A stretch of DNA of 8,013 nucleotides from Pseudomonadota bacterium (GTDB taxonomy: Bacteria > Pseudomonadota > Alphaproteobacteria > Rhizobiales > Tepidamorphaceae), in the NCBI GenBank assembly GCA_023435545.1, contig JAEYRQ010000439.1, positions 1-8,013 of the forward strand, written 5' to 3'. The notes beneath the pieces are model-generated. The model had not been told where the DNA came from and made no database searches. It was given only the letters and a program-made list of their open reading frames with translations. Shown one piece after another: positions 1 through 6,910 of the stretch (positions are counted from its first letter, which is position 1; every line of letters begins with the position of its first letter). The position numbers were made by a program, and so were the translations under genes.

Positions 1-275
1 TCGTCGGACATGTGGGCGACGGCAATTTCCACACGTCGGTTCTCGTCGACATGAACGATCCCGCCGAGATCGCGCGGGTCGAGGAGTTCATGACCCGCCT
101 CGTCGAGCGGGCCATCGCGATGGACGGAACCTGCACCGGTGAACACGGGGTGGGGCAGGGCAAGATGAAGTATCTCGACGCCGAACTCGGGGCGGCGGTC
201 GAGGTGATGCGGTCGATCAAGCGTGCGCTCGATCCCAAGAACATCATGAATCCAGGGAAAATTGTCCGTATCTGA
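1..275 (+). CDS. FAD-linked oxidase C-terminal part (D-lactate dehydrogenase / GlcD type), 5' truncated by window edge
   Basis: The reading frame is open from base 3 and ends at TGA 273-275, so only the last 90 residues are visible. They carry two signatures of the C-terminal domain of FAD-linked 2-hydroxyacid oxidases (FAD-oxidase_C): HVGDGNFH close to the window edge, whose histidines belong to the metal/substrate site in this family, and GTCTGEHGVGQGKMKYL in the middle. The closing segment LDPKNIMNPGKIVRI is the usual end of D-lactate dehydrogenase (cytochrome) and GlcD-like proteins. Such enzymes oxidise D-lactate, glycolate or a related D-2-hydroxyacid and pass electrons to cytochrome c or quinone. 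The substrate cannot be fixed because the FAD-binding half is missing. The gene runs in the same direction as the AsmA gene 54 bp downstream, and no clear terminator lies between them. Confidence 0.9.
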   Translation, partial: VGHVGDGNFHTSVLVDMNDPAEIARVEEFMTRLVERAIAMDGTCTGEHGVGQGKMKYLDAELGAAVEVMRSIKRALDPKNIMNPGKIVRI

Positions 276-329
276 CAAGGCTCACGGGGCAGGACGGGAC
301 AGCGGGCCGGTGGCCGGCATCCGGAACGG

Positions 330-3300
330 ATGCGGCTGCTGGCGGGGGCGTGGTCGGTGAACTCGATCCTCCTGTCGATAGGCATTGCCATCGCGCTGGC
401 CCTGCTTGCGGCCTTCGCGGCGCCGTTCTTCATCGATTGGTCCTCCTATCGTGGCTATTTCGAAGCGCGGGCGAGCGAGATCGTCGGCCGCGAAGTGGTG
501 TTTGCCGGCGACCTCGACGTGCGCCTCGTGCCGTTTCCGCGGCTGGAGGCGACCGACGTGCGCATTGGCGACGCCGAAGGCGGCGAGGGCGCCGAGGCGG
601 TGGAAATCCACGCCGCCCTCACACCGCTCCTGAACGGAGAGCTGCAGATCACCGAGATGGTGTTGCGGCGCCCCTTCGCAGTCGTCGGCCTTGACGCCAG
701 CGGCAGGCTGGTCTGGAGCAACGACAGCGGTCCCTCCGTGCCGTTCGCGCCCGAGCAGGTTCGCATCGACCGCTTCGACGTCGTCGACGGCGCGCTCGAC
801 GTGGACGACAACCGCGCGGGCAGGACGATCCGGCTGACGAGCATCAATGTCGGCGGTTCGGCCACATCCCTGATCGGACCATTCCGGGCTGAAGGCGGCC
901 TCGTCGCCGACGGCCGCCGGCTCAGCATGCGCCTGGCCACGGGTCGGCTGCAGGAAGACCGGGGCGGCATCCGGGTGAAGCTGTCGCTGCTGCCGGCTGA
1001 CGCGCCACTCTCCCTTGATCTCGATGGCACCCTGGTGCGCGACCCCGGTGAGATGCCGGTTTTCACCGGCATCGCGGTCGTCGAGCGTTTGCCGACGGAT
1101 GACGGCACCATGCCCTGGCGCATCGACGGCCAGGTGGAGGCGACGCCGGAACATGTCGTCGTCGACAAGGGCAGCCTCAGGATCGGACCCGAGACGGGAA
1201 GCGTCACCTTCGCCGGGGCGGTCAACATCGATCTGGGGACCCGGCCGAAGTTCGACGCCGTGCTGTCGGCGCGCCAGCTCGACCTCGACCGGCTGCTCGG
1301 GAGCGGCGCGGAGCACCCGGTGGACGCGGTGGAGGTCGTGCGGCGGCTCGGCGCGTCCCTCGACCCCGGTCTCGTCCCGATGGCTGGGGATATGGCCATC
1401 GACATCGAATCCATCGTCGTGTCAGGCGGCCTCGTCGAAGCCCTGTCGGTCGACGTATCGGTGGACTCCGGCGGCTGGACCATCGACAGGGCTGTCGCCG
1501 CGGCCCCGGGAGGGACCGACCTGGCGTTGGTCGGCCGGGTCGAGTTCGAGACACCGGGTCCGGTGTTCGAGGGGGCGCTAAGGGTGAACGCGGCGCAGGC
1601 GCCGGTGTTTGGAGACTGGCTGCTCGGCCCCGATGTGCGCCTGCCCGCAGTCGGGTTCGCAGGCGCTCGACTGGCTGCGTCAGCGCGGGTGCGGCTCGGG
1701 GCGGGCAGCGTCATCGCGGAAGCGATCGACATCGCGACGGCCGATGCCAGGCTCACCGGCTCGCTCGGGTTCTCGCCGCAAACCGACGATGCCCGCGGCC
1801 GCCTGTCGGCCGTTCTGTCCGCCGACCGTCTCGTGCTGGCCGTGGCGAGCAGCCCGACGGCTCCCGACGGTGCGCGGGTGTTGGCCGTCGCCGAGGCGGT
1901 CCTCGATGGGCTCGACGTCGATCTCGAACTGCGGGCGGACGAGCTGGCGGTCGGCGATGTCGAGGCGAGCAGGGTTGCCGCCGCGCTCGAAATCGCAGAC
2001 GGCGACGTCAGGATCCGGCGTCTCGTGGTCGGCGACGTCGGCGGTGCACGGATCGAGGGCGGAGGAGAGGTCAAGTCCTTCGCCAGCACGCCCGACGGCT
2101 CGCTGAGCCTCGCGGCGTCGGCCGAAGCGCTTGACGGCGTGGCGCGGCTGCTGACGACCCTCGGCTACCGCGCCAGCGGAGACTGGCTTGCGGATCGGGG
2201 CCCGGATCTCGTGCCGGCCCGGCTACAGGCCAATGTGCGCGCCGCCCGGACGGGCGAGGGCAGCCGGATCCACCTCGGGCTGACGGGGACCGCGGGCGGA
2301 ACCGACATGCGCGCCGAGGCGCGTTTCGAGGGCGGGTTGGACGCCTTCCACGCCGCTGCCATCACCGTCGATGCGACGGCCGAGAATCCCGACGGGGCGC
2401 GGCTGGCCGCTCAGATCGGCCTTCGACCTGGCCCGGGTGGCGAGGCGGGCCGGATCGCGATCAGGGCCGACGGCAGGCCGGATGCGGCCGTTTCATTCGA
2501 CATCGATGCCGCGGGTATCGGCGCCGAGGGAACGCTCGCCGGCCGCGGCCGCTGGCCGCAGCGGGGCGGGCGGGAGGTAACGGCGGAGGTCGCCGCCCTC
2601 ATCGCGGAGCCGGGCGAGTTGCTCCACACGGTCGGGCTGGACCTGCCTGCTCCTCTCGCGGAGGCGACGCGGATCGAAGTGGGCCTGTCGGTTACCGACG
2701 ATATCTGGTCACTGTCCGGAGTGCGCCTCGCTGCTGGGGGTGCGATGGTCGAGGGCCGGCTCAGCATCGATACGGGATCGGCGGAGTGGATTCTCGATGG
2801 AGATCTGCAGACGAGCACGCTCGATCTGCCCTGGTTGCTCGCTCTGGCAGTCGGCGATGCGGCGGGAGATGTCGGTCATCCCACCTTGTATACCGCGTGG
2901 CCGGAGGACCCTTTCCTGGCGGCGGACCGCCAGGGCTGGCGGGGTCGCGTGGCGCTGGCTACCCCGGCGGCGACACTGTTCCCCGGCGCGCGGGCGACGG
3001 ACGCGAAGCTTGTCATCGGCTTCGACGCGGCACGGTTCTCGATCGAGCGCTTCTCAGGGGGGCTGTTCGGAGGTCGCCTCGAGGGCGGCCTGGATCTGAC
3101 CGAGATGGCCGGAACCACCTCGGGCTCGGGCCGGTTCGACCTGTCGGGCGCCCGGCTCGAGGAGCTGGGCTGGAGCGACGGCCGCAGGCCGGTGGCAACC
3201 GGCGAGGTGTCAATCGCGGCCGAGTTCGAGGGAGCTGGCCGCAGCCCGCTGGCGCTGGTCTCGGCGCTCTCCGGCACCGGATCCTTCCAGGTCACGGACG

Positions 3301-4361
3301 GTGTCATTCGGCGGCTCAACCCTGCCGCGTTCGACCTGATCGTCAGCGCGGCGGACGCCGGGCTGGAGTTGACCGAGGCCCGGGTCGGAGAGGTCTTCGC
3401 CGGCCATCTGGATGCCGGAAGTCTCGCCTTCGGGTCGATCGAGGGCGCCTTCTCGATATCCTCCGGCATCCTGCGCGCCAGCAATGTCCGCGTCCAGTCG
3501 GATGCGTTGTCCAGCTTCGCGTCGGCGACGATCGATCTCGGCGAACTGGCCATCGATTCCGAATGGACGCTGAGGCTCGAGGCGGGGGGCACCGACAGCC
3601 GTGTGCGCGAGGTCGGCGTGGTGTTCGCCGGTCCGCTGTCGGCGCCGGTGCGGCTGATCGACGTCAATCCGCTGCTGGGCTATCTCACGGTCCGGGCATT
3701 CGAGCAGGAGGTGGAGCGCCTCGAGGCATTGCAGGCAGAGATCCTCGAGCGTCAGCGTCTTGGCCGCGAACTGATCCGCCTGGGGCAGCAGCGCGTCCGG
3801 CGGGAGCGCTCGGCGGCCGAGGACGAGCGCCGGGAGGAGGAGGAGGCGCAGCGGCGGATCGAAGAAGATGCGCGCCAGGCCGAGGAAGAAGAGCGCCGCC
3901 GTCAGGCCGAGGAAGAAGCGCGCCAGGCCGAGCAAGAGGAGCGCCGGCGCCAGGCCGAGGAGGAGGAGCGTCGGCGCCAGGCCGAGGAGGAGCGGCGTTC
4001 CCAGGCACAGCAACCGGAACCCGAACAGCCGGCTGCCGAGGCTCCACCGGCTGCTGTCGAACCTTCGTCTGCTGGTGGCTCGCGGATCGACGACGGCGAG
4101 TTCACGCGCCGCATCGAGGATATCCTGCGGGAACTCCCCAACGCGACCTCCCTGCCGCCGCCCAGCGGGAACATAATGGCGACCGAACAGCCCATCGCGG
4201 CGCCACCGCCGCTCGGCCAGCCGATCATCATCACGCCTGTCCCCTCGGTGCCCGTCGGACAGGGAGCGAGTGGCCAGCGGCAGACGGGCAGGCCAACGGT
4301 CGAGCCGGCGCCGTCGGTGTCTACCGAATCCGGCGACGACGGCCAGCGGACATTCCGCTAG
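330..4361 (+). CDS. AsmA family protein, large membrane-anchored periplasmic protein
   Basis: This 1343-residue protein starts with a short basic N-terminus and one hydrophobic segment at about residues 11-33. The sequence that follows (FIDWSSYRGYFEARASEIVGREVVFAGDLDVRLVPFPRLEATDV, written here only to residue 80 as landmarks FIDW, GREV, PFPRLE) is typical of the AsmA N-terminal domain. A long beta-rich body follows, and residues about 890-1115 match the AsmA C-terminal region (RFSGGLFGGRLEGGLDL, LSGTGSFQVTDGVIRRLN). AsmA-like proteins are inner-membrane anchored, span the periplasm and are thought to help move or organise phospholipids for the outer membrane. Residues about 1125-1228 form a highly charged Glu/Arg helix with tandem repeats, followed by a Pro-rich tail. 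The start could also be GTG 357, which gives MNSILLSIG and places the anchor right at the N-terminus; neither start has a strong ribosome binding site. The stop overlaps that of the opposing RHH gene. Confidence 0.9.
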   Translation: MRLLAGAWSVNSILLSIGIAIALALLAAFAAPFFIDWSSYRGYFEARASEIVGREVVFAGDLDVRLVPFPRLEATDVRIGDAEGGEGAEAVEIHAALTPLLNGELQITEMVLRRPFAVVGLDASGRLVWSNDSGPSVPFAPEQVRIDRFDVVDGALDVDDNRAGRTIRLTSINVGGSATSLIGPFRAEGGLVADGRRLSMRLATGRLQEDRGGIRVKLSLLPADAPLSLDLDGTLVRDPGEMPVFTGIAVVERLPTDDGTMPWRIDGQVEATPEHVVVDKGSLRIGPETGSVTFAGAVNIDLGTRPKFDAVLSARQLDLDRLLGSGAEHPVDAVEVVRRLGASLDPGLVPMAGDMAIDIESIVVSGGLVEALSVDVSVDSGGWTIDRAVAAAPGGTDLALVGRVEFETPGPVFEGALRVNAAQAPVFGDWLLGPDVRLPAVGFAGARLAASARVRLGAGSVIAEAIDIATADARLTGSLGFSPQTDDARGRLSAVLSADRLVLAVASSPTAPDGARVLAVAEAVLDGLDVDLELRADELAVGDVEASRVAAALEIADGDVRIRRLVVGDVGGARIEGGGEVKSFASTPDGSLSLAASAEALDGVARLLTTLGYRASGDWLADRGPDLVPARLQANVRAARTGEGSRIHLGLTGTAGGTDMRAEARFEGGLDAFHAAAITVDATAENPDGARLAAQIGLRPGPGGEAGRIAIRADGRPDAAVSFDIDAAGIGAEGTLAGRGRWPQRGGREVTAEVAALIAEPGELLHTVGLDLPAPLAEATRIEVGLSVTDDIWSLSGVRLAAGGAMVEGRLSIDTGSAEWILDGDLQTSTLDLPWLLALAVGDAAGDVGHPTLYTAWPEDPFLAADRQGWRGRVALATPAATLFPGARATDAKLVIGFDAARFSIERFSGGLFGGRLEGGLDLTEMAGTTSGSGRFDLSGARLEELGWSDGRRPVATGEVSIAAEFEGAGRSPLALVSALSGTGSFQVTDGVIRRLNPAAFDLIVSAADAGLELTEARVGEVFAGHLDAGSLAFGSIEGAFSISSGILRASNVRVQSDALSSFASATIDLGELAIDSEWTLRLEAGGTDSRVREVGVVFAGPLSAPVRLIDVNPLLGYLTVRAFEQEVERLEALQAEILERQRLGRELIRLGQQRVRRERSAAEDERREEEEAQRRIEEDARQAEEEERRRQAEEEARQAEQEERRRQAEEEERRRQAEEERRSQAQQPEPEQPAAEAPPAAVEPSSAGGSRIDDGEFTRRIEDILRELPNATSLPPPSGNIMATEQPIAAPPPLGQPIIITPVPSVPVGQGASGQRQTGRPTVEPAPSVSTESGDDGQRTFR
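3876..4001 (+). repeat. In-frame tandem repeat coding for QAEEEERRR units in the AsmA tail
   Basis: Five head-to-tail units each begin with CAGGCCGAG, at 3876, 3903, 3924, 3951 and 3978. Their lengths are 27, 21, 27, 27 and 24 bases, so every change keeps frame. They encode QAEEEERRR, QAEEEAR, QAEQEERRR, QAEEEERRR and QAEEERRS (residues about 1183-1224). The blocks of Glu followed by blocks of Arg place opposite charges three to four residues apart. This resembles ER/K-type single alpha-helices more than a heptad coiled coil. Copy number is likely to vary between strains by slippage or recombination. Confidence 0.85.
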
Positions 4362-4600
4362 GCGGTCGGGTCGTGGGTTGCTGCCCGCGCGCCGCGATAA
4401 TGCGCGAGGATGTGCATCCGGATGGCCGAGGACAGGCCGACCCCGGCACGCGAACCGTCGATTTCGGCGACGAGTGCGGCGATGGGTATGCCGCGCTGCG
4501 AGGCGATCTCGCCGAGCGCCTCCCAGAACGGATCCTCGAGAGAGACGCTGGTGCGATGCCCCGCGATGGTGATCGAGCGCTTGCGCTCCCCCGCGTTCAC
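4358..4600 (-). CDS. Ribbon-helix-helix domain protein (RHH_4 type)
   Basis: This 80-residue protein begins at GTG 4600-4598 and ends at TAG 4360-4358. The core ITIAGHRTSVSLEDPFWEAL, then IPIAALVAEID, then LSSAIRMHILAHY matches the RHH_4 family of small ribbon-helix-helix proteins. A short beta strand (RTSVSL) is followed by two helices. Related folds bind DNA as dimers, but the target and role of this subfamily are not known to me. The gene is translationally coupled to the DUF4169 gene: GTG overlaps its TGA in the string GTGA. An AGGAG lies only two bases before the GTG, closer than usual, so coupling probably drives initiation. No better in-frame start is available upstream. The stop overlaps the AsmA stop on the other strand. 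Confidence 0.85.
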   Translation of the reverse strand: MNAGERKRSITIAGHRTSVSLEDPFWEALGEIASQRGIPIAALVAEIDGSRAGVGLSSAIRMHILAHYRGARAATHDPTA

Positions 4601-4803
4601 CGCTCCTGGTCCGTGTCAGGGCTTTGGGTCGAACCGATCCGGTGTGCGTCGATATCGCGCCCGGCTTTCTCGGTCAGCGCTTTCGCAGCCTCGCGCTCGG
4701 CCCTGGTGCGGCCGAAGCGGACGCGGTTCTCGGCGGCCTCGGCCTTGCGCTCGGCTCGCGCCTTCTGCTTGCGGACCCGGTTCAGGTTGATGATGTCGGG
4801 CAT
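4597..4803 (-). CDS. DUF4169 family protein, small basic protein
   Basis: The 68-residue product starts MPDIINLNRVRKQKARAERK and continues with AENRVRFGRTRAEREAAKA, which is the characteristic DUF4169 pattern. It is very rich in Lys, Arg, Glu and Ala and is probably one long amphipathic helix with a flexible, polar C-terminus. No function is established for the family as far as I know. It starts at ATG 4803, 12 bases after the ccdB stop. Those 12 bases are almost pure C and G on the coding strand and contain no Shine-Dalgarno sequence, so translation may rely on ribosomes finishing ccdB. Its TGA overlaps the GTG of the RHH_4 gene, so the two small proteins are probably made together. Confidence 0.85.
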   Translation of the reverse strand: MPDIINLNRVRKQKARAERKAEAAENRVRFGRTRAEREAAKALTEKAGRDIDAHRIGSTQSPDTDQER

Positions 4804-4815
4804 GGCGCGGGCGGG

Positions 4816-5121
4816 TCAGATGCCGGTGAAGAGGAAGTCGATCCCCGAGACCAAACGCTCCCGATAGTCCACCAGGTTGGCGGTCACCTTCCCCAGTCGG
4901 CGTCGGTCGATCGAAAACAATTCGGGCAGCGAAGCGTAAAAACTCTCACCGTTCACTGTTACCGCGGGTGACGCGCGCTCGAGATCGTCTCGGGGATCCG
5001 CACGCACGAGCGGGGCAACGACAGCCGTCTGAATAGGGGAGAGCAGATCGCTCTGCAGTTCGACGAGAAAGGGGGCCAGTTCGGCCCATTGGCCGGGGTT
5101 CCTGTAGACATCGAACTGCAT
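4816..5121 (-). CDS. ccdB: CcdB-family toxin of a type II toxin-antitoxin system
   Basis: The product is 101 residues, the same length as F-plasmid CcdB. It opens with MQFDVYRNPG, contains FLVELQSDLL (compare F CcdB LFVDVQSDII) and closes with IDFLFTGI (compare INLMFWGI). CcdB poisons DNA gyrase by binding GyrA and trapping the cleavage complex; the C-terminal residues at positions 99-101 are needed for killing. Here position 99 is Thr rather than Trp, while Gly100 and Ile101 are kept. From memory the chromosomal Vibrio fischeri CcdB also ends in a TGI motif, so this need not mean loss of activity. The ATG shares one base with the ccdA stop (TGATG), the classic coupled antitoxin-toxin layout, and no clear ribosome binding site precedes it. 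Family assignment is strong; activity is unproven. Confidence 0.92.
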   Translation of the reverse strand: MQFDVYRNPGQWAELAPFLVELQSDLLSPIQTAVVAPLVRADPRDDLERASPAVTVNGESFYASLPELFSIDRRRLGKVTANLVDYRERLVSGIDFLFTGI

Positions 5122-5348
5122 CAGCCGTACTTGCTGTATTCGTCGCCGATCGGACCATGTGTACGGATGCGCTGATTGAAGCGCTCAATCGCCTCACGGT
5201 TCCGCGTGGCCCATTCCTCTGCCTCGATTCGCCGCACAATCTCGCGGAGCTTGGGTTCGAGAGCTTGGGAGATATTCAATCCCAACGCCTTTGCCCGGGC
5301 GACGAGCTCCCGATCCAGCGATAGATTGACAGATTGCTTGCTGCCCAT
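5121..5348 (-). CDS. ccdA: CcdA-family antitoxin
   Basis: The 75-residue product has an N-terminal ribbon-helix-helix DNA-binding part (KQSVNLSLDRELVARAKALG, then NISQAL, residues about 4-40). The C-terminal part, EAEEWATRNREAIERFNQRI to GDEYSKYG, lines up well with F-plasmid CcdA (RAERWKAENQEGMAEVARFI to ADENRDW), the flexible segment that wraps CcdB and reverses gyrase poisoning. CcdA normally also represses its own operon together with CcdB. The start at ATG 5348 is supported by GAGAG at 5359-5355, six bases upstream. The gene directly precedes ccdB and sits 77 bp downstream of fumC, with its own promoter and operator candidates in that gap. Base composition is lower than in the neighbours: I count 32 G or C in the 60 bases 5101-5160, across the ccdA-ccdB junction. 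Confidence 0.92.
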   Translation of the reverse strand: MGSKQSVNLSLDRELVARAKALGLNISQALEPKLREIVRRIEAEEWATRNREAIERFNQRIRTHGPIGDEYSKYG

Positions 5349-5372
5349 CGCGATCTCTCACAGAAATGACCA

Positions 5373-5393
5373 ATGCGCATCATACGTGCGCAT
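5373..5393. promoter_or_regulatory. Candidate CcdA(B) operator: paired TGCGCAT half-sites over the -10 box
   Basis: ATGCGCA (5373-5379) and TGCGCAT (5387-5393) form a 7-base inverted repeat with a 7-base spacer. The left copy is itself a perfect palindrome, ATGCGCAT (5373-5380), and the right one, GTGCGCAT, is a near copy in the same orientation 13 bases along. Ribbon-helix-helix repressors such as CcdA bind short repeated sites cooperatively, and this pair overlaps the candidate -10 box. That position suits autorepression by the antitoxin or the antitoxin-toxin complex. The binding itself is inferred. Confidence 0.5.
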
Positions 5394-5408
5394 CAAAAGG
5401 AGAGGCAA
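5379..5408 (-). promoter_or_regulatory. Candidate sigma-70 type promoter of ccdAB
   Basis: On the minus strand TTGCCT (5408-5403) and TATGAT (5384-5379) are separated by 18 bases. These match the -35 and -10 consensus at 4 of 6 and 5 of 6 positions. Transcription would begin near 5371, leaving a leader of about 23 bases with GAGAG as ribosome binding site before the ccdA ATG. The position just after the fumC stop would let the toxin-antitoxin pair be expressed independently of the upstream genes. This is based on pattern only. Confidence 0.5.
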
Positions 5409-5425
5409 CCTCCTGGGATAAATCC

Positions 5426-6817
5426 TCACCCCGGCCGGGTCATCTTCTCCGGCCGGACGATCTCGTCGAACTCTGCCTCGGTGACGTAGCCGCCGCCGAC
5501 GGCCTCCTCGCGCAGCGTGGTGCCGTTCTTGTGGGCGGTCTTGGCGATCTTGGCGGCGGCGTCGTAGCCGATCTTCGGGGCGAGCGCGGTCACCAGCATC
5601 AGCGAACGCTCCAGCGCCGCCTTGATGTTGTCCTCGCGCGCTTCGATGCCGACGACGCAGTTGTCGGTGAAGGAGATCGAGGCGTCGGCGATGAGCCGGA
5701 TCGACTGAAGCATGTTGTAGGCCATAACGGGATTGAACACGTTCAGCTCGAAATGGCCCTGGCTGCCGGCGAACGTGATCGCCGCCTGGTTGCCGAACAC
5801 CTGCACGCAGACCTGGGTCATCGCCTCGCACTGGGTGGGATTGACCTTGCCCGGCATGATCGAGGAGCCGGGCTCGTTTTCGGGCAGCGACAGTTCGCCG
5901 AGGCCGGAGCGGGGACCCGAGCCCATCAGGCGGATGTCGTTGGCGATCTTGAACAGCGCCGCGGCGATAGCGTTCAGCGCGCCGTGCGAGAACACCATGG
6001 CGTCGTGGGCGGCCAGCGCCTCGAACTTGTTGGGGGCGGTGGTGAAGGGCAGGCCGGTAATCTCGGCGATCCGCTCGGCGACCGCCTTGTCGAAGCCGAC
6101 AGGGGCGTTGAGGCCGGTGCCGACGGCGGTGCCGCCCTGCGCCAGTTCCATCAGGCCGGGTAGTGTCTGCTCGATGCGGGCGATGCCGTTCTCGACCTGC
6201 TGGGCGTAGCCGGAGAACTCCTGGCCGAGCGTCAGCGGCGTGGCGTCCTGGGTGTGGGTGCGGCCGATCTTGACGATCTCGGCCCACTCCTTCGCCTTGG
6301 CGTCGAGCGCGGTGTGCAGGTGGCGCAACGCCGGCAGCAGGCGGTTGACGATCTCCTCGGCGGAGGCCACGTGCATCGCCGTCGGATAGGTGTCGTTCGA
6401 CGACTGGCTCATGTTGACGTGGTCGTTGGGATGGACCGGCTTCTTCGAACCCATCTCGCCGCCCAGCATCTCGATGGCGCGGTTCGAGATCACCTCGTTG
6501 GCGTTCATGTTGGACTGGGTGCCGGAGCCGGTCTGCCAGACCACCAGCGGGAAGTGGTCGTCGAGCTTGCCCTCGATCACCTCCTGGGCGGCCGCGACGA
6601 TCGCATCACCGATCTTCGGATCGAGCTTGCCGAGCTTCATATTGACCTCGGCGGCGGCGCGCTTGACGATCCCCAGCGCCCTCACGATCGGCTGCGGCTG
6701 CTTCTCCCAGCCGATCTTGAAATTGCCCAGCGAACGCTGCGCCTGTGCGCCCCAGTAGCAGGCGCAATCGACTTCGATGGGGCCGAAGGTGTCGGTCTCG
6801 GTGCGGGTCTGTGACAT
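5426..6817 (-). CDS. fumC: Class II fumarate hydratase (fumarase C)
   Basis: This complete 463-residue enzyme reversibly hydrates fumarate to L-malate in the TCA cycle; class II fumarases are iron-independent cytoplasmic homotetramers. The family signature [11 protein letters not shown] spans residues 317-327 and includes the catalytic Ser318, Lys324 and Asn326. [10 protein letters not shown] carries the general-base His188, [13 protein letters not shown] is the substrate-binding segment near residue 100, and [11 protein letters not shown] follows near 140. Residue numbers coincide with those of E. coli FumC, and the length (467 in E. coli) is normal, so the enzyme should be active. AGGA about eight bases before ATG 6817 supports the start. 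It lies 93 bp downstream of sspB and upstream of ccdA on the same strand. No strong promoter is visible in front, and no T-tract terminator follows. Confidence 0.98.
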   Translation of the reverse strand: MSQTRTETDTFGPIEVDCACYWGAQAQRSLGNFKIGWEKQPQPIVRALGIVKRAAAEVNMKLGKLDPKIGDAIVAAAQEVIEGKLDDHFPLVVWQTGSGTQSNMNANEVISNRAIEMLGGEMGSKKPVHPNDHVNMSQSSNDTYPTAMHVASAEEIVNRLLPALRHLHTALDAKAKEWAEIVKIGRTHTQDATPLTLGQEFSGYAQQVENGIARIEQTLPGLMELAQGGTAVGTGLNAPVGFDKAVAERIAEITGLPFTTAPNKFEALAAHDAMVFSHGALNAIAAALFKIANDIRLMGSGPRSGLGELSLPENEPGSSIMPGKVNPTQCEAMTQVCVQVFGNQAAITFAGSQGHFELNVFNPVMAYNMLQSIRLIADASISFTDNCVVGIEAREDNIKAALERSLMLVTALAPKIGYDAAAKIAKTAHKNGTTLREEAVGGGYVTEAEFDEIVRPEKMTRPG

Positions 6818-6866
6818 GCCGGTGTCCTGCCAGTTGAGCCTGTGGTCGCGCGGCTCATAGCATGCG

Positions 6867-6909
6867 GGTCCGGCGGCGGAAACCGAGAGGCAGGCAGGGC
6901 CGGCGGACC
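6867..6909 (-). other. Strong imperfect hairpin between sspB and fumC, no T tract
   Basis: The arms 6867-6877 and 6899-6909 pair at 10 of 11 positions (nine G-C, one A-T pair), with one C-C mismatch in transcript sense and a 21-base loop. The hairpin starts one base after the sspB stop codon. No run of T follows on the minus strand, so it is not a standard intrinsic terminator. It could protect the sspB mRNA 3' end, partly end transcription or act as a processing site. Confidence 0.4.
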
Positions 6910-6910
6910 G

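Noticed and set aside
276..329. Gap between the oxidase and AsmA genes checked for a terminator or promoter
   Set aside because: It contains only GC-rich runs without a clear hairpin plus T tract or a recognisable -10/-35 pair.
282..2089. Long minus-strand open frames opposite the AsmA gene
   Set aside because: They are typical antisense shadows in high-GC DNA, with repetitive Ser/Arg/Pro or His/Asp-rich translations and no family signature.
2786..4867. 693-codon open frame on the plus strand overlapping the AsmA gene and beyond
   Set aside because: It is an out-of-frame shadow: composition is dominated by Arg, Gly, Pro and Ala from GC-rich codons, no domain is recognisable, and the AsmA frame explains the same bases.
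5358..5393. Eleven-codon leader-like frame (MRTYDAHWSFL) upstream of ccdA
   Set aside because: AGGAGG is 15 bases from its ATG, too far, and the ATG is part of the TGCGCAT repeat. The predicted ccdA transcript starts inside it.
5358..6287. 309-codon minus-strand open frame inside fumC
   Set aside because: fumC is certain in another frame here; this frame gives low-complexity Arg/His/Gly-rich sequence without any motif.
6857..6887. Possible fumC promoter, TTTCCG and TATGAG with a 17-base spacer on the minus strand
   Set aside because: It matches consensus at only 3 and 4 of 6 positions and lies within the sspB-fumC hairpin, so it is not better than chance in this sequence.
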